Below are positions 22,075 to 32,381 of a DNA stretch of 64,000 nucleotides, piece by piece. The notes beneath the pieces are model-generated. The model saw only the letters and a list, made by a program, of their open reading frames with translations. It ran no database searches and had not been told where the DNA came from. Position 1 is the first letter of the stretch. Every line of letters begins with the position of its first letter. Made by a program: the position numbers and the translations under genes. This DNA comes from Chrysopilus asiliformis. Its lineage: Eukaryota; Arthropoda; Insecta; Diptera; Rhagionidae. Location: NCBI GenBank assembly GCA_964034945.1, contig OZ035960.1, positions 74,321,085-74,385,084 of the forward strand, written 5' to 3'.

Positions 22075-22790
22075 TACAGACCCTACGTTTGCAGCTAAAA
22101 GTTTTTTGTATAAATTTTAGAATGTCAAAAAACTATAAATAACTTAAAAAGCTTTGGGGAAAAACGTTATCCTTACAGGACTTTTTGTTTCGAATTTTGA
22201 AATTCCAACACCAGATTCGTGATAAGTAACCCTGAAAACCTCTCAAAGCCTGTTTTTCCGATAAAAATTGGAAAAAGGACATTTGCGTTATCCTTACAGG
22301 AACTTCCGTTTGGAATTTTGCAAATCTAATACCGGATTCGTGATCAACGACCCCAAAAAGCCCTTTATGCCGATTTTTCCGAGGAAAAACGGGAAAAAGG
22401 ATATTTATCCTTACAGGATCTTCTGTTTCGAACTTTGAAAATCTAATACCGAATTCGTGATCAGCGATCCCAAAAACCCCATAATGCCGATTTGCCCCGG
22501 TAAAATGGAAAAAAGGATATTTTCGTTATCCTTGCAGGACCTTCCGATTCGAATTTTAAAATTCCAACAGCAGAGCCGTGATCAGCGACCCCAAAAACCC
22601 CATAATGCAAATTTTTCCGGGGAAAAATGGGGAAAAAGGATATTTTCATTATCCTTACAGGACCTTCCGTTTCGAATTTTAGCTAAAAACCTGCTCCTGG
22701 CAACACAGATCATTTTGCAAAAAAACCGCGTAAAAATCGGTCCAGTAGTTCTTGAGTTTTGTAATCTCAAACCAACCAACCAACCTTCCA
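22075..22790 (-). repeat. Helitron-related fragment, reversed
   Basis: Read in reverse it follows the 3' two thirds of the Helitron at 561-2483: AATCTCA block, GACCGATTTTTACGCGG, GTGTTGCCAG-AGCAGG, minisatellite monomers, then AAAATTTA and GGGTCTG. The end reads GTAAG rather than CTAG. It carries about four monomers and joins directly to the next family B copy. Confidence 0.75.
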
Positions 22791-22792
22791 TT

Positions 22793-22816
22793 TTTAAAAG
22801 CTTTTATTTAGCTCGC

Positions 22817-22889
<73 letters not shown>

Positions 22890-23573
22890 GGGGTCAAATC
22901 TTGCAATCAAATTTTGACCCACTTCCACTTGTCCGATTGACTTGAAATTTTGCACACTTATATAAGTCCGATGACAATACAATATTTTCACTATTTCGTC
23001 CTTGTAAGGATAACGGAAGGTCCTGTAAGGATAACGTGATTATCCTTTTCTCCAAATTTTCCGGAAAAAAATCTATTCTGGGGGTTTTTGAGGTCGCTGA
23101 ATCCGAATCTGTCATTAAAAAGTCAGTAAGGATAACGGAAGGTCCTGTAAGGATAACGTGATTATCCCTTTCTCCAAATTTTCCGGAAAAAAATCTATTC
23201 TGGGGGTTTTTGGGGTCGCTGAATACGATTCTCAAGTTAAAAAGCCTGTAAGATCATCTCAAATGTAAGGATATATATTCGAAGACTAAAAAGAACAAAA
23301 TAAAAAAAATAAAAAAAAATTTTTTAAAAAAAAGCTTTTATTAAAAGAGAATGCACTAAAAAGAAAAAAATAATTTTCTGGACGCTGTGTATCACAAATA
23401 TAAAAGCTTTTAAAAAGCGAGATAAAGCATAAAACAATAAAATAAAAATTTATCTCGCTTTTTAAAAGCTTTTATATTTGTGATACACAGCGTCTAGAAA
23501 ATTATTTTTTTCTTTTTAGTGCATTCTCTTTTAATAAAAGCTTTTTTTTAAAATTTTTTTTTTATTTTTTTAT
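22793..23573 (+). mobile_element. Family B element, copy 2
   Basis: Same layout as copy 1, with a longer CTGT tandem tract (about 22821-22885), two monomers and a terminal hairpin (about 23330-23550). It differs from copy 1 by scattered substitutions and small indels. Confidence 0.8.
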
Positions 23574-24156
23574 ATATATAGATTACTGAAATTAGCACAC
23601 ACACAATGAACATTACAAAGAATACACTTGCCGATGACGTAGCAAAATGGTGGCTGTTAAAAAGCAACCAGCACCTGTGTTTAATTCGGCCATGAGCCAT
23701 AATGACGATGGTTCCAACCGGTGCGCCATATGGCGCAATTGTGTTAACTCACTGCGCTGATACAGTGTACTGCGCTTGCGCTACTGTATCAGCGCACGAA
23801 ATTTTACTGCGTTACCCATGCCTAATCCGTACAGGACCTTCCGTTTCGAATTATCTTGATTAGGGCTTAGTTTTTATTATACACTTTCTATTAAGTTGGA
23901 TTGTCGCGACCTATGTTGCTACCTACTAGGGATTGCAAATTTACCGAACTTTGTCATTACCGGTAACGCGGTAAAAAAAATCAAAATTACCGGTAAACCG
24001 GTAATTACGGGTATATTAAACATTTTCTAAAATTATTAGGAAATGCACAATATTATATGATAGAGAGGGTAAAAAATAAGAAATAATGTGTAATTGAAAG
24101 TATCTTTTATTTGTCTTCAGAAAACTAAAATATAAAACGCAATATAATATAATAAT

Positions 24157-25391
24157 ACAGTAGAATCCCGATAATTCGTATTTCAAGGGACCGACGTAAA
24201 AATACGAAGTATCGGGATATTCGAATTAGCGGGATTACGAATTATCGAGGGTAAAAAAAGAAAAAAATATGAATTAACAAGGTTTTTTTTAAGCTGTGTA
24301 TTTTTTTAAATCTATCAGCTTATTCCCATTTTTTCTGCGAAAACTTAAGCTTTTTCACGCAAAAGGTTTCCTCCCACCGGTATGTTCGCACTTCGCGCTT
24401 GATCAAACCACTTTAACAATGCTTTTTCCAATTCTGGGTACTCACAATTCTTGAAGCGTTTTGTTTTGCTTTGTGATGATAGGGACACGATTTTGTCTCT
24501 GTTCTTTAGAATTGAGGTTATGGTCGACGGAGCAACCTCAAAACGTTTTGCCACTTCGATTTGTTTTTCCCCGTTTGCCACGGCTTTAATAATCTCCTGT
24601 TTTTCTTTTACTGAAACAGATTTATAAACTTTTCTTGGAGGCATAGTTGAAACAAAACTGCCAGATGTCGACTTAACCACAAACAAAAACAAACGAATAT
24701 AGGCTTTCCTCCATTACCATGACTTCTGTAACTGCAAAAAAATGCAGAAAACTAGAGCAAGATAGACTTATGTAGATCTAAAAAGGAATGACTGAATACA
24801 AGTTAAACGCTATCCCTTCCAGTTTAACAACTTTATAGCAATCATATCAAACCTTATGCTATGAATATAATGTTCAAATTGGCATGGTAACAAAGCTTTT
24901 GACTATGCATGCGAAGGAGAAAAATGACATCACGCTATAATAACAGTTTGAATGTGTCCGTGCTTACTATTCACTTACAGGGACAATGTGTGATTGTAGT
25001 AGAAATCGCCATAAAATCGCCATAAAAAACAGGGGAAATTATTCTTGCAGTTGCCGACAAATTTTTGCAGTTGATTCTTATCTCCCTTTCTCGTCAACGT
25101 ATCTTCACATAAATGTGTCTCTATTTTTTTGCAGTTGCCGAAGTCATGGTAATGGAGGGCGGCCTTATTGCAAGAGAAAGAGTCATACGAATTAACGAGA
25201 GTTTTCATCAGATAATACGAATTATAAAACGTTTTGTCGACACCGAACACAAAAATAAATACGAATTATCCAAGGGACCGAAATGCATAGACTTTATACG
25301 AATTATAGGGATTTTTTCAAGGGACCAGCAAATTCATACGAATTAGCGGGATATACGAATTATCGGGGTACGAATTATCGGGATTCTACTG
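24157..25391 (-). mobile_element. Tigger/pogo element with TA duplication
   Basis: The termini CAGTAGAATCCCGATAATTC and GAATTATCGGGATTCTACTG are perfect inverted repeats between TA dinucleotides (24155-24156 and 25392-25393). Extra ACGAATTA motifs recur inside. It keeps only the N-terminal part of a pogo-type transposase (24345-24644) and has lost the DDE region, so it is non-autonomous. Confidence 0.92.
24345..24644 (-). pseudogene. Tigger/pogo transposase, N-terminal DNA-binding part
   Basis: The start chosen is MPPRKVYKSVSVKEK; an upstream in-frame Met adds 16 unlikely residues. The protein shows a CENP-B/pogo-type helix-turn-helix (VKEKQEIIKAVANGEKQ, VAKRFEVAPSTITSILKNRD). It then shows the start of the second CENP-B-type DNA-binding domain (CEYPELEKALLKWF, NIPVGGNLLREKA). 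This would bind the element's inverted repeats. The frame then stops and the DD(D/E) catalytic domain is missing. Confidence 0.88.
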
Positions 25392-26412
25392 TATTAAGAA
25401 TAATAAACCGAAATTCTCACCACTTTGTTGAGTTATTTTGAGAAGCTTGCTTATGTTTATGCAGTTATCTATTTTAAAAACTTTTTTTTGCACAGAAATA
25501 TATATTACTTACTGTACTTATGCTAAGAACATGCAAGATTTCATAGCTTACTAAAACAACAATTTGTTTTGAAAATACATTGCTTACTATGAAATTTTAA
25601 ACTGCACTGAGAGAACAAAAATCTATATTTTGAGAGCCAATCACTAGTGTCAAATTCTGATATAGGGCTTTCCATATAGTGGAAAGACAAATGAGCGAAA
25701 AGCTTTTGAAAAAATTTCTCTCAATATCTTTTCTCTCAGAAATTTTTCAATAGCGCCTAACTAGTAATCCACACCTGCCATGAATGCCGTCACTGTCGCT
25801 GTTACGTCTGATGTTATGTCTAGTGAAGATTGAAAAGTCAGCTGTTACGACAGAAAAGTCTGACAGTTTTTGCTGACATCTTTGCCAACAGAAATGGTAA
25901 CAGAAATGGAATTTAAGATGGCGGATTCTAATTTTTCACGTGCAGAGACGCTTTTGCGGGAAATTGGAAAACTTTTGCTCATACTTTGAGTTTGAAGTCT
26001 ACTCACCAACGCATATAAAAAATTTTTTTTTCAATAGTAATAATCATCCACATTAATATATTGACTTTAAATTTGGTTGAGTTAAAAGAAAACACTTTTA
26101 AATTCGTATAACATTTAATGTATTCATAACAAGAGTAGTTTCACGCCTTACTATAAAAATAATGTTTTTACCGAATTTACCGGTAATGAGCTGTAAAATT
26201 ACCGGTAAAAAAATTATGTATTTTTAGCCGATTTACCGGTAAACCGGTTTACCGGTATTGCAATCCCTACTACCTACCTATGTGTCTTTCTCTGGAATCT
26301 TTGGAACCTTATATCTCCGGAACTATGCAACCTAGGAAGATGAAATTTTGTCACCTTGCGTAGTTCCGGTGACAGTTCAATATTTTTACTACTCCAACCT
26401 TGTAAGGATAAT

Positions 26413-28030
26413 GGAAGGTCCTGTAAGGATAACGCAAATATCCTTTTTCCCATTTTTCCCGGGAAAAACTGGCACCAGGGGGTTTTCGGGGTCGCTGATC
26501 ACGAATTCGGTGTTAGATTTTCAAAATTCAAAACGGAAGGTCCTGTAAGGATAACGCAAATATCCTTTTTCCCATTTTTCCCGAGAAAAACTGGCACCAG
26601 GGGGTTTTCGGGGTCGCTGATCACGAATTCGGTGTTAGATTTTCCAAATTCAAAACGGAAGGTCCTGTAAGGATAACGCAAATATCCTTTTTCCCATTTT
26701 TCCCGGGAAAGACTGGCACCAGGGGGTTTTCGGGGTCGCTGATCACGAATTCGGTGTTAGATTTTCAAAATTCAAAACGGAAGGTCCTGTAAGGATAACG
26801 CAAATATCCTTTTTCCCATTTTTTCCGGGAAAAACTGGCATCAGGGGGTTTTCGGGGTCGCTGATCACGAATTCGGTGTTAGATTTTCAAAATTCAAAAC
26901 AGAAGGTCCTGTAAGGATAACGCAAATATCCTTTTTCCCATTTTTCCCGGGAAAAACTGGCACCAGGGGGTTTTCAGGGTCGCTGATCACGAATTCGGTG
27001 TTAGATTTTCAAAATTCAAAACGGAAGGTCCTGTAAGGATAACGCAAATATCCTTTTTCCCATTTGTCCCGGGAAAAACTGGCATCAGGGGGTTTTCGGG
27101 GTTGCTGATCACGAATTCGGTGTTAGATTTTCAAAATTCAAAACGGAAGGTCCTGTAAGGATAACGCAAATATCCTTTTTCCCATTTTTCCCGGGAAAGA
27201 CTGGCACCAGGGGGTTTTCGGGGTCGCTGATCACGAATTCGGTGTTAGATTTTCAAAATTCAAAACGGAAGGTCCTGTAAGGATAACGCAAATATCCTTT
27301 TTCCCATTTTTTCCGGGAAAAACTGGCATCAGGGGGTTTTCGGGGTCGCTGATCACGAATTCGGTGTTAGATTTTCAAAATTCAAAACAGAAGGTCCTGT
27401 AAGGATAACGCAAATATCCTTTTTCCCATTTTTCCCGGGAAAAACTGGCACCAGGGGGTTTTCAGGGTCGCTGATCACGAATTCGGTGTTAGATTTTCAA
27501 AATTCAAAACGGAAGGTCCTGTAAGGATAACGCAAATATCCTTTTTCCCATTTGTCCCGGGAAAAACTGGCATCAGGGGGTTTTCGGGGTTGCTGATCAC
27601 GAATTCGGTGTTAGATTTTCAAAATTCAAAACGGAAGGTCCTGTAAGGATAACGCAAATATCCTTTTTCCCATTTTTTCCGGGAAAAACTGGCATCAGGG
27701 GGTTTTCGGGGTCGCTGATCACGAATTCGGTGTTAGATTTTCAAAATTCAAAACAGAAGGTCCTGTAAGGATAACGCAAATATCCTTTTTCCCATTTTTC
27801 CCGGGAAAAACTGGCACCAGGGGGTTTTCAGGGTCGCTGATCACGAATTCGGTGTTAGATTTTCAAAATTCAAAACGGAAGGTCCTGTAAGGATAACGCA
27901 AATATCCTTTTTCCCATTTGTCCCGGGAAAAACTGGCATCAGGGGGTTTTCGGGGTTGCTGATCACGAATTCGATGTTAGATTTTCAAAATTCAAAACGG
28001 AAGGTCCTGTAAGGATGACGCACATATCCT
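26413..28030 (+). repeat. Minisatellite array of about 13 monomers with higher-order repeats
   Basis: The monomer is about 122 bp (GGAAGGTCCTGTAAGGATAA, CCCGGGAAAAACTGGCACCA, GATCACGAATTCGGTGTTAG). Diagnostic variants (GAGAAAAAC, GGGAAAGAC, TTTTTTCCGGG with CAGAAGG, CAGGGTCG, TTTGTCCC with GGGTTG) give the order 1-2-3-4-5-6-3-4-5-6-4-5-6. Groups of four monomers (about 488 bp) thus repeat as a unit. A diverged monomer follows at about 28002. Confidence 0.92.
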
Positions 28031-28214
28031 TTTCCCATTTTTTCCGGGGAAAAATTGCATTAGGGGGTTTTTGGGGTCGCTGAATCCGATTCTGACATTT
28101 AAAATTCTGTAAGGATAACGGAATGTCCTGCAAAGATAACGTGAGTTTCCTTTTGCTCAAATTTCCCGCGAAAGATCTTTTCTGGAGGTTTTTGGTAGGC
28201 TAATTCAAGACTAA

Positions 28215-28549
28215 AAGGTATAAAATAAAAAAAACACTTTAAAAAACAAGTTTTATAACCTTATACACTTTCAAAATGCACTAAAAAGTAAAAAACAAGT
28301 TTAAAGTTTCACAAAAAATGTTTTTATAAATTGCGTGGTGTTGTGAGAGTATAAAGTGTGTGACGTTGCATTTGCTCTTGAATCTGTAATAGCGGTTTCA
28401 TACTGTGCAACGCAGCACACTTTATACTTTCACAACAACACGCAATTTATAAAAACATTTTTTGTGAAACTTTAAACTTGTTTTTTACTTTTTAGTGCAT
28501 TTTGAAAGTGTATAAGGTTATAAAACTTGTTTTTTAAAGTGTTTTTTTT
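28215..28549. repeat. Long terminal hairpin
   Basis: The arms 28215-28335 and 28410-28549 are near-perfect inverted repeats containing TATACACTTTCAAAATGCAC and ACAAAAAATGTTTTTATAAA. The sequence differs from the family B hairpin but keeps the GCACTAAAAAG motif. Confidence 0.85.
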
Positions 28550-28734
28550 TTTAATTCACTTCACTAAAATTTAAATTTCACGGATGGTAAACTCGTTTGT
28601 TTACGATCACACACAAACAAATTTTTGCAGGTTAATTTATCCTGTATTTAAATTTTTTTTTCCTGTTGTGAGGGACGAGAAGTTACGAACACACGATATT
28701 ACTTACCTTTCCTTTATTCCATTGGAGAGATCCT

Positions 28735-29310
28735 AATCCTTTGTTTTTTTTTATTTTAATTAGTTATTAGTTTTTTTTCTTCCTTCACACTACACGTGAA
28801 AACTTAAAAACTTGGCACATTGAACTTATAAACAATAATTTGATTGATATTGGCGACAACGGGCGAAAGTTGAACTTCTTTCACTGGAGTTACCAGAGCT
28901 AATTCCGTTTTAGTCATTTATATATTTTTTTTTCTTCTATAATTTTTTTTAAAGAAGAATAAAAAAATAATTTTTTTTATTTGTTTTAACCTTTTTTTAA
29001 AGGGGAAAACAAAGGAAGACAATTCATAAAATAGAGAAATAGAATAAAACCAGTTAATTTTAAAATTTGTTCAAAATTCCTATTTGATGAATTCTTTTAA
29101 AGTCTCTATTTACTTTTGATTTCTTTTTGAACGCGAAGCCGTTATCCGTTATGAAAATATTTCTTTTTCTATATTTCTTTTATAAATATTTCTTTTTCGC
29201 GACGGACGAGAGGTCTGCTGAGGTTAGCATAGCGTCGTCTGGTGTCATCGACATCAGGCTATTTTTTTTGGCGTACATACAACTGAGGGCCCCAACATAA
29301 AAACAAATTT
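28735..29310 (+). repeat. Unclassified dispersed repeat, copy 2 (Helitron-free)
   Basis: Continuous counterpart of 475-560 plus 2484-2838. It carries ACTTATAAAC intact at about 28825-28834, the site where the Helitron inserted in copy 1. Confidence 0.85.
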
Positions 29311-29515
29311 TTTTTTATTCTTATATCTAATTTTATTTTTTTTTCTTTAGTATAATTTACATACTGGTTTTATTTTATTAATTTTATATAAAAAAAATTT
29401 ACTTCTTTTGGCTAATTTAATTTTTTTTAATATCAGTAAGAAGGGATTAACCAAATATATTTATTTTGTTTGGAGTCTATTTAAAAAAAGAAAGGAGTAT
29501 AGTAAATTTTTTTTT

Positions 29516-29935
29516 TGATAAGTCTAAAAGCGGACACAAGACATTAAGATTTATCCTTTGGTGCGTTTCATTAAGGTCTGTTTCTGTTTAATGCTACTTT
29601 ATTTTTGGGTTTATAGTATGACAACTTTAGAATGCTAGGCTAAAGAAGTAAATAGGGGTTGATCATGTCGGAGAGAGAGTATGATTGAATTATTGACATA
29701 TCGTGTGCATTTTTCTTGCGATCAGGTGTGAGACTGAATCACGTTTTTTTTTTAGTTTTGAATTTGGTCTACGTTCCCATTCAAATCGTTCTATGTTGAA
29801 TTTAGAATATAACTAAACAAGCAATATCATGCGTCAGCTAAACTCTGGCCAATTTCCGTCCAGAGCTATCCGACAATAGTGAAGTTGACAACATGATGTT
29901 GAAATTAAATACGAAAACGATTAAATTCGTTGCAG
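29516..29935 (+). repeat. LTR copy 2 (solo or orphan LTR)
   Basis: Matches LTR copy 1 from CGGACACAAG to the CA end with a few substitutions. A possible true start, TGATAAGTC, lies at 29516. No primer binding site follows. The LTR abuts a LINE fragment directly. No target duplication was seen. Confidence 0.65.
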
Positions 29936-29939
29936 CTGG

Positions 29940-30618
29940 CTGAAGAATAATGTGATATCAGTTAAGGATATCAGCATCTTCACGGACAATCAAGCGGCAA
30001 TTAAGTCACTTGACTCATCATCTCCAACATCAAGAGTGACTATTGAGTGCTTGGCAACTCTAAACGAGCTAGCTGAGTTCTTCAATATCAAATTAATCTG
30101 GGTACCTGGACACAGGGACATTCCGGGTAACTGGAAAGCGGACGAACTCGCTAGATACGGCACTAGACTCCAAATCATGCCGGAAAAGGAGTATCTGGGT
30201 TCACCATTAACAACGTGCAAATTACTGATTCGGGAAGAAGCAGCCAGGCTTGCAAATCAAAGGTGGTCCTCAGGCACCTCGTGTTACGCTACCAAACTTA
30301 TTTGGCCAAAGCTGGATAAAAAGCGTACATGCAAGCTGATTCTGCTGCATCGAAGATATATTACCATGATTGTAGGTGTGATCACAGGACACTGCCTCAT
30401 AGGGAGATATGCGAGTAGACTTGGTGTCCCCTCTAACGACTTCTGTAGAAGCTGCAAAGATGTAGAGGAGGAAGAGACTGTAGGTCATCTGCCCAGCACT
30501 GGCTCGTAGAAGAAAATCATTTTTAGGATCCTTTTTCTTTGAAAATACTAATGAATTGGAAGATGTAAACATTAAAAATCTCCTAGGCTTCATAAAAAGC
30601 TCACACTGGTTCGAGTAG
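29940..30618 (+). pseudogene. LINE ORF2 C-terminus: RNase H and zinc-knuckle region
   Basis: The frame to 30509 carries RNase H motifs IFTDNQAAIKSL (catalytic Asp) and WVPGHRDIPGNWKADELAR (late His/Asp region). A CCHC-like tail starts at FCRSCKDVEEEETVGH. RNase H downstream of the reverse transcriptase is typical of the I/R1/LOA group of insect LINEs. A small deletion at about 30490 shifts the frame and removes part of the Cys-rich motif. The neighbouring frame continues (CPALARRRKSFLGS, NIKNLLGFIKSSHWFE) to a stop at 30616-30618. The reverse transcriptase is missing. Confidence 0.85.
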
Positions 30619-30885
30619 AGAAGAAATAAACATATACAGTGAGTGTAAAAAGTCAGCGTACAGTGACGATTTTTGAATAAAATACTAAATATAGCAAACA
30701 CTGTATTTATTTTTCAAATTCTGGTTACAAGATTTTGTTGCCTGGACAATTCTTTACAGATCTGTAAAAAAAATAATTAAAAAAATAATAATTTATTACT
30801 TAAATTTATTACTTTAACTAAAAATATGCTTTTTTAAGAGCGCAAAAAGTCAGCGTACAGCTATTAAAACAACCAATAAATATGG

Positions 30886-31135
30886 GCTAATTTACCGTTA
30901 GTATTTGGTTAGGTATCCATTACATCGAATTACTGTTTGAAGTCGCCTGGGCATCGATTCTACCAACTTCCGGGTCACTTTCGGGTCACTTCCGGGGTTT
31001 TTTTTGCCCAATTCTTCTTGCAACACCGCCTTATGCGTTTTCTCGCTAGTAATAGTGTGGCTGCGGATTTTCTTGTCAAGCAAGTCCCATAGATGTTCGA
31101 GGGGGTTTATATCAGGAGAATAAGCTGGCGTTTAG
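30886..31135 (-). pseudogene. Tc1-type transposase C-terminal fragment, left arm
   Basis: The reverse strand reads SPDINPLEHLWDLLDKKIRS, then AVLQEELGKK and ESMPRRLQTVIRCNGYLTKY. This is the terminal part of Tc1 transposases, with the third catalytic Asp in SPDINP. An in-frame stop lies just upstream. The mirror copy is at about 31810-32030 on the plus strand. Confidence 0.85.
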
Positions 31136-31479
31136 AAATATTTGGGAGTGTTGTAGAGCAGCCATAAGCGTGTATTGAGTGATCTATGCTTCAAATCGTG
31201 ATCCTGCATAAACACAAACGTGTCCTTAGTCCCATTTCTTCAGCGCTAGCATGTAAATTTTGTTTTAATTTGTCAATATACACATACTGGTCCATAACCT
31301 CATCAATATAATGCAGCCTACCCACCCCCCGCCCCACTCATGCCGTCCCATACCCCGACTCCATACTTGAGGTTTTCCTTTGGAAACGCCATATTCTTTT
31401 TACGGCACAAAATTGGCCTTTCTTCCGATTGGAAAATGTTAAATTTACTCTCGTCAGTAAATATTAGTCAGTAAATAGT

Positions 31480-32030
31480 AAATATTACTGACGAGAGTAA
31501 ATTTAACATTTTCCAATCGGAAGAAAGGCCAATTTTGTGGCGTAAAAAGAATATGGAGTTTCAAAAGGAAAACCTCAAGTATGGAGTCAGGGTATGGGAT
31601 GGCATGAGCGGGGTGGGGGGTGGGTAGGCTGCATTTTATTGATGAGGTTATGGACTAGTATGTGTATATTGACAAAATAAAACAAAATTTACATGCTAGC
31701 GCTGAAGAAATGGGACTAAGGACACGTTTGTGTTTATGCAGGATCACGATTTGAAGCATAGATCACTCAATACACGCTTATGGCTGCTCTACAACAGTCC
31801 CAAATATTTCTAAACGCCAGCTTATTCTCCTGATATAAACCCCCTCGAACATTTTTGGGACTTGCTTGACAAGAAAATCCGCAGCCACACTATTACTAGC
31901 GAGAAAACGCTTAAGGCGGTGTTGCAAGAAGAATTGTGCAAAAAAAACCCCGGAAGTGACCCGGAAGTTGGTAGAATCGATGCCCAGGCGACTTCAAACA
32001 GTAATTCGATGTAATGGATACCTAACCAAA
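31480..32030 (+). pseudogene. Tc1-type transposase 3' half, right arm
   Basis: The plus strand reads DESKFNIFQSEERPILWRKK, a degraded middle with stops, then FMQDHDLKHRS, SPDINPLEHFWDLLDKK and the C-terminal helices. The frame is lost several times and the arm is dead as a gene. Confidence 0.8.
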
Positions 32031-32381
32031 TACTAACGGTAAATTAGCCCATATTTATTGGTTGTTTTAATAGCTGTACGCTGACTTTTTGCGCTCTTAA
32101 AAAAGCATATTTTTAGTTAAAGTAATAAATTTAAGTAATAAATTATTATTTTTTTAATTATTTTTTTTACAGATCTGTAAAGAATTGTCCAGGCAACAAA
32201 ATCTTGTAACCAGAATTTGAAAAATAAATACAGTGTTTGCTATATTTAGTATTTTATTCAAAAATCGTCACTGTACGCTGACTTTTTACACTCACTGTAT
32301 GTATGTGGTATCACAATGGACCTCATTGGTCTAAGTGGATCGGAAGACCGCCACTTTAACCTACCTACCTACCTACGGAAC

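Larger units (their letters stand above)
20689..23824. mobile_element. hAT-type element containing other repeats
   Basis: The termini TAGACATGGGTAACGCAG and CTGCGTTACCCATGCCTA are inverted repeats, flanked by a perfect 8-bp duplication ATCCGTAC (20681-20688 and 23825-23832). Subterminal GCGC-rich motifs (TGCGCTGATACA and TGTATCAGCGCA) occur on both sides. The interior holds two family B copies and a Helitron-like fragment. No hAT transposase was found. The target was a minisatellite monomer: the flanks join as TTATCCGTACAGGACC. Confidence 0.88.
23927..26269. mobile_element. hAT-type element with perfect 8-bp duplication
   Basis: The termini TAGGGATTGCAA and TTGCAATCCCTA are inverted repeats, flanked by CTACCTAC on both sides (23919-23926 and 26270-26277). 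ACCGGTAA motifs are repeated inside both ends. No hAT transposase is visible. A Tigger/pogo element is nested within. Confidence 0.92.
23880..28549 (+). mobile_element. Helentron-like non-autonomous element carrying nested transposons
   Basis: The block is inserted in a T run relative to the continuous copy at 20571-20680. It has a leader interrupted by a hAT, a block with GATGAAATTTTGTCACC, a minisatellite array and a final hairpin (28215-28549) with the GCACTAAAAAG motif. This is the family B plan with different sequence. Insertion in a T run, internal minisatellite and 3' hairpin recall Helentron/DINE-1 elements, but the termini are not defined well enough to be sure. No coding region of its own. 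Confidence 0.5.
23847..28625 (+). repeat. Second copy of the 20571-20680 segment, split by an insertion
   Basis: The halves 23847-23879 and 28550-28625 match 20571-20670. The break lies in a T-rich run of the target. Confidence 0.75.
30637..32297. mobile_element. Palindromic Tc1/mariner-type element 1
   Basis: The element lies between TA dinucleotides (30635-30636 and 32298-32299) and begins CAGTGAGTGTAAAAAGTCAG, ending with the reverse complement. It is palindromic along its whole length, with arms of about 830 bp meeting near 31467. Each arm encodes, reading outward, the 3' half of a Tc1-like transposase from the second catalytic Asp (DESKFNIFQS) to SPDINPLEH (third catalytic Asp) and the C-terminus. 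Both arms contain stops, and the N-terminal helix-turn-helix region is absent. This is not a normal transposon structure. Confidence 0.88.
30619..32381 (+). mobile_element. LINE 3' UTR interrupted by a palindromic Tc1-type element
   Basis: The UTR resumes after the insertion at 32298 (CAATGGACCTCATTGGTC, GGAAGACCGCC) and ends in CCTA repeats at about 32366-32381. The tail marks the true LINE 3' end. Confidence 0.7.

Noticed and set aside
22817..22890. CRISPR-like array of CTGT units
   Set aside because: It is a simple tetranucleotide repeat with no spacers, in a eukaryotic element.
26413..28030. CRISPR-like direct repeats
   Set aside because: Monomers are about 122 bp and tandem without unique spacers, so this is a minisatellite.
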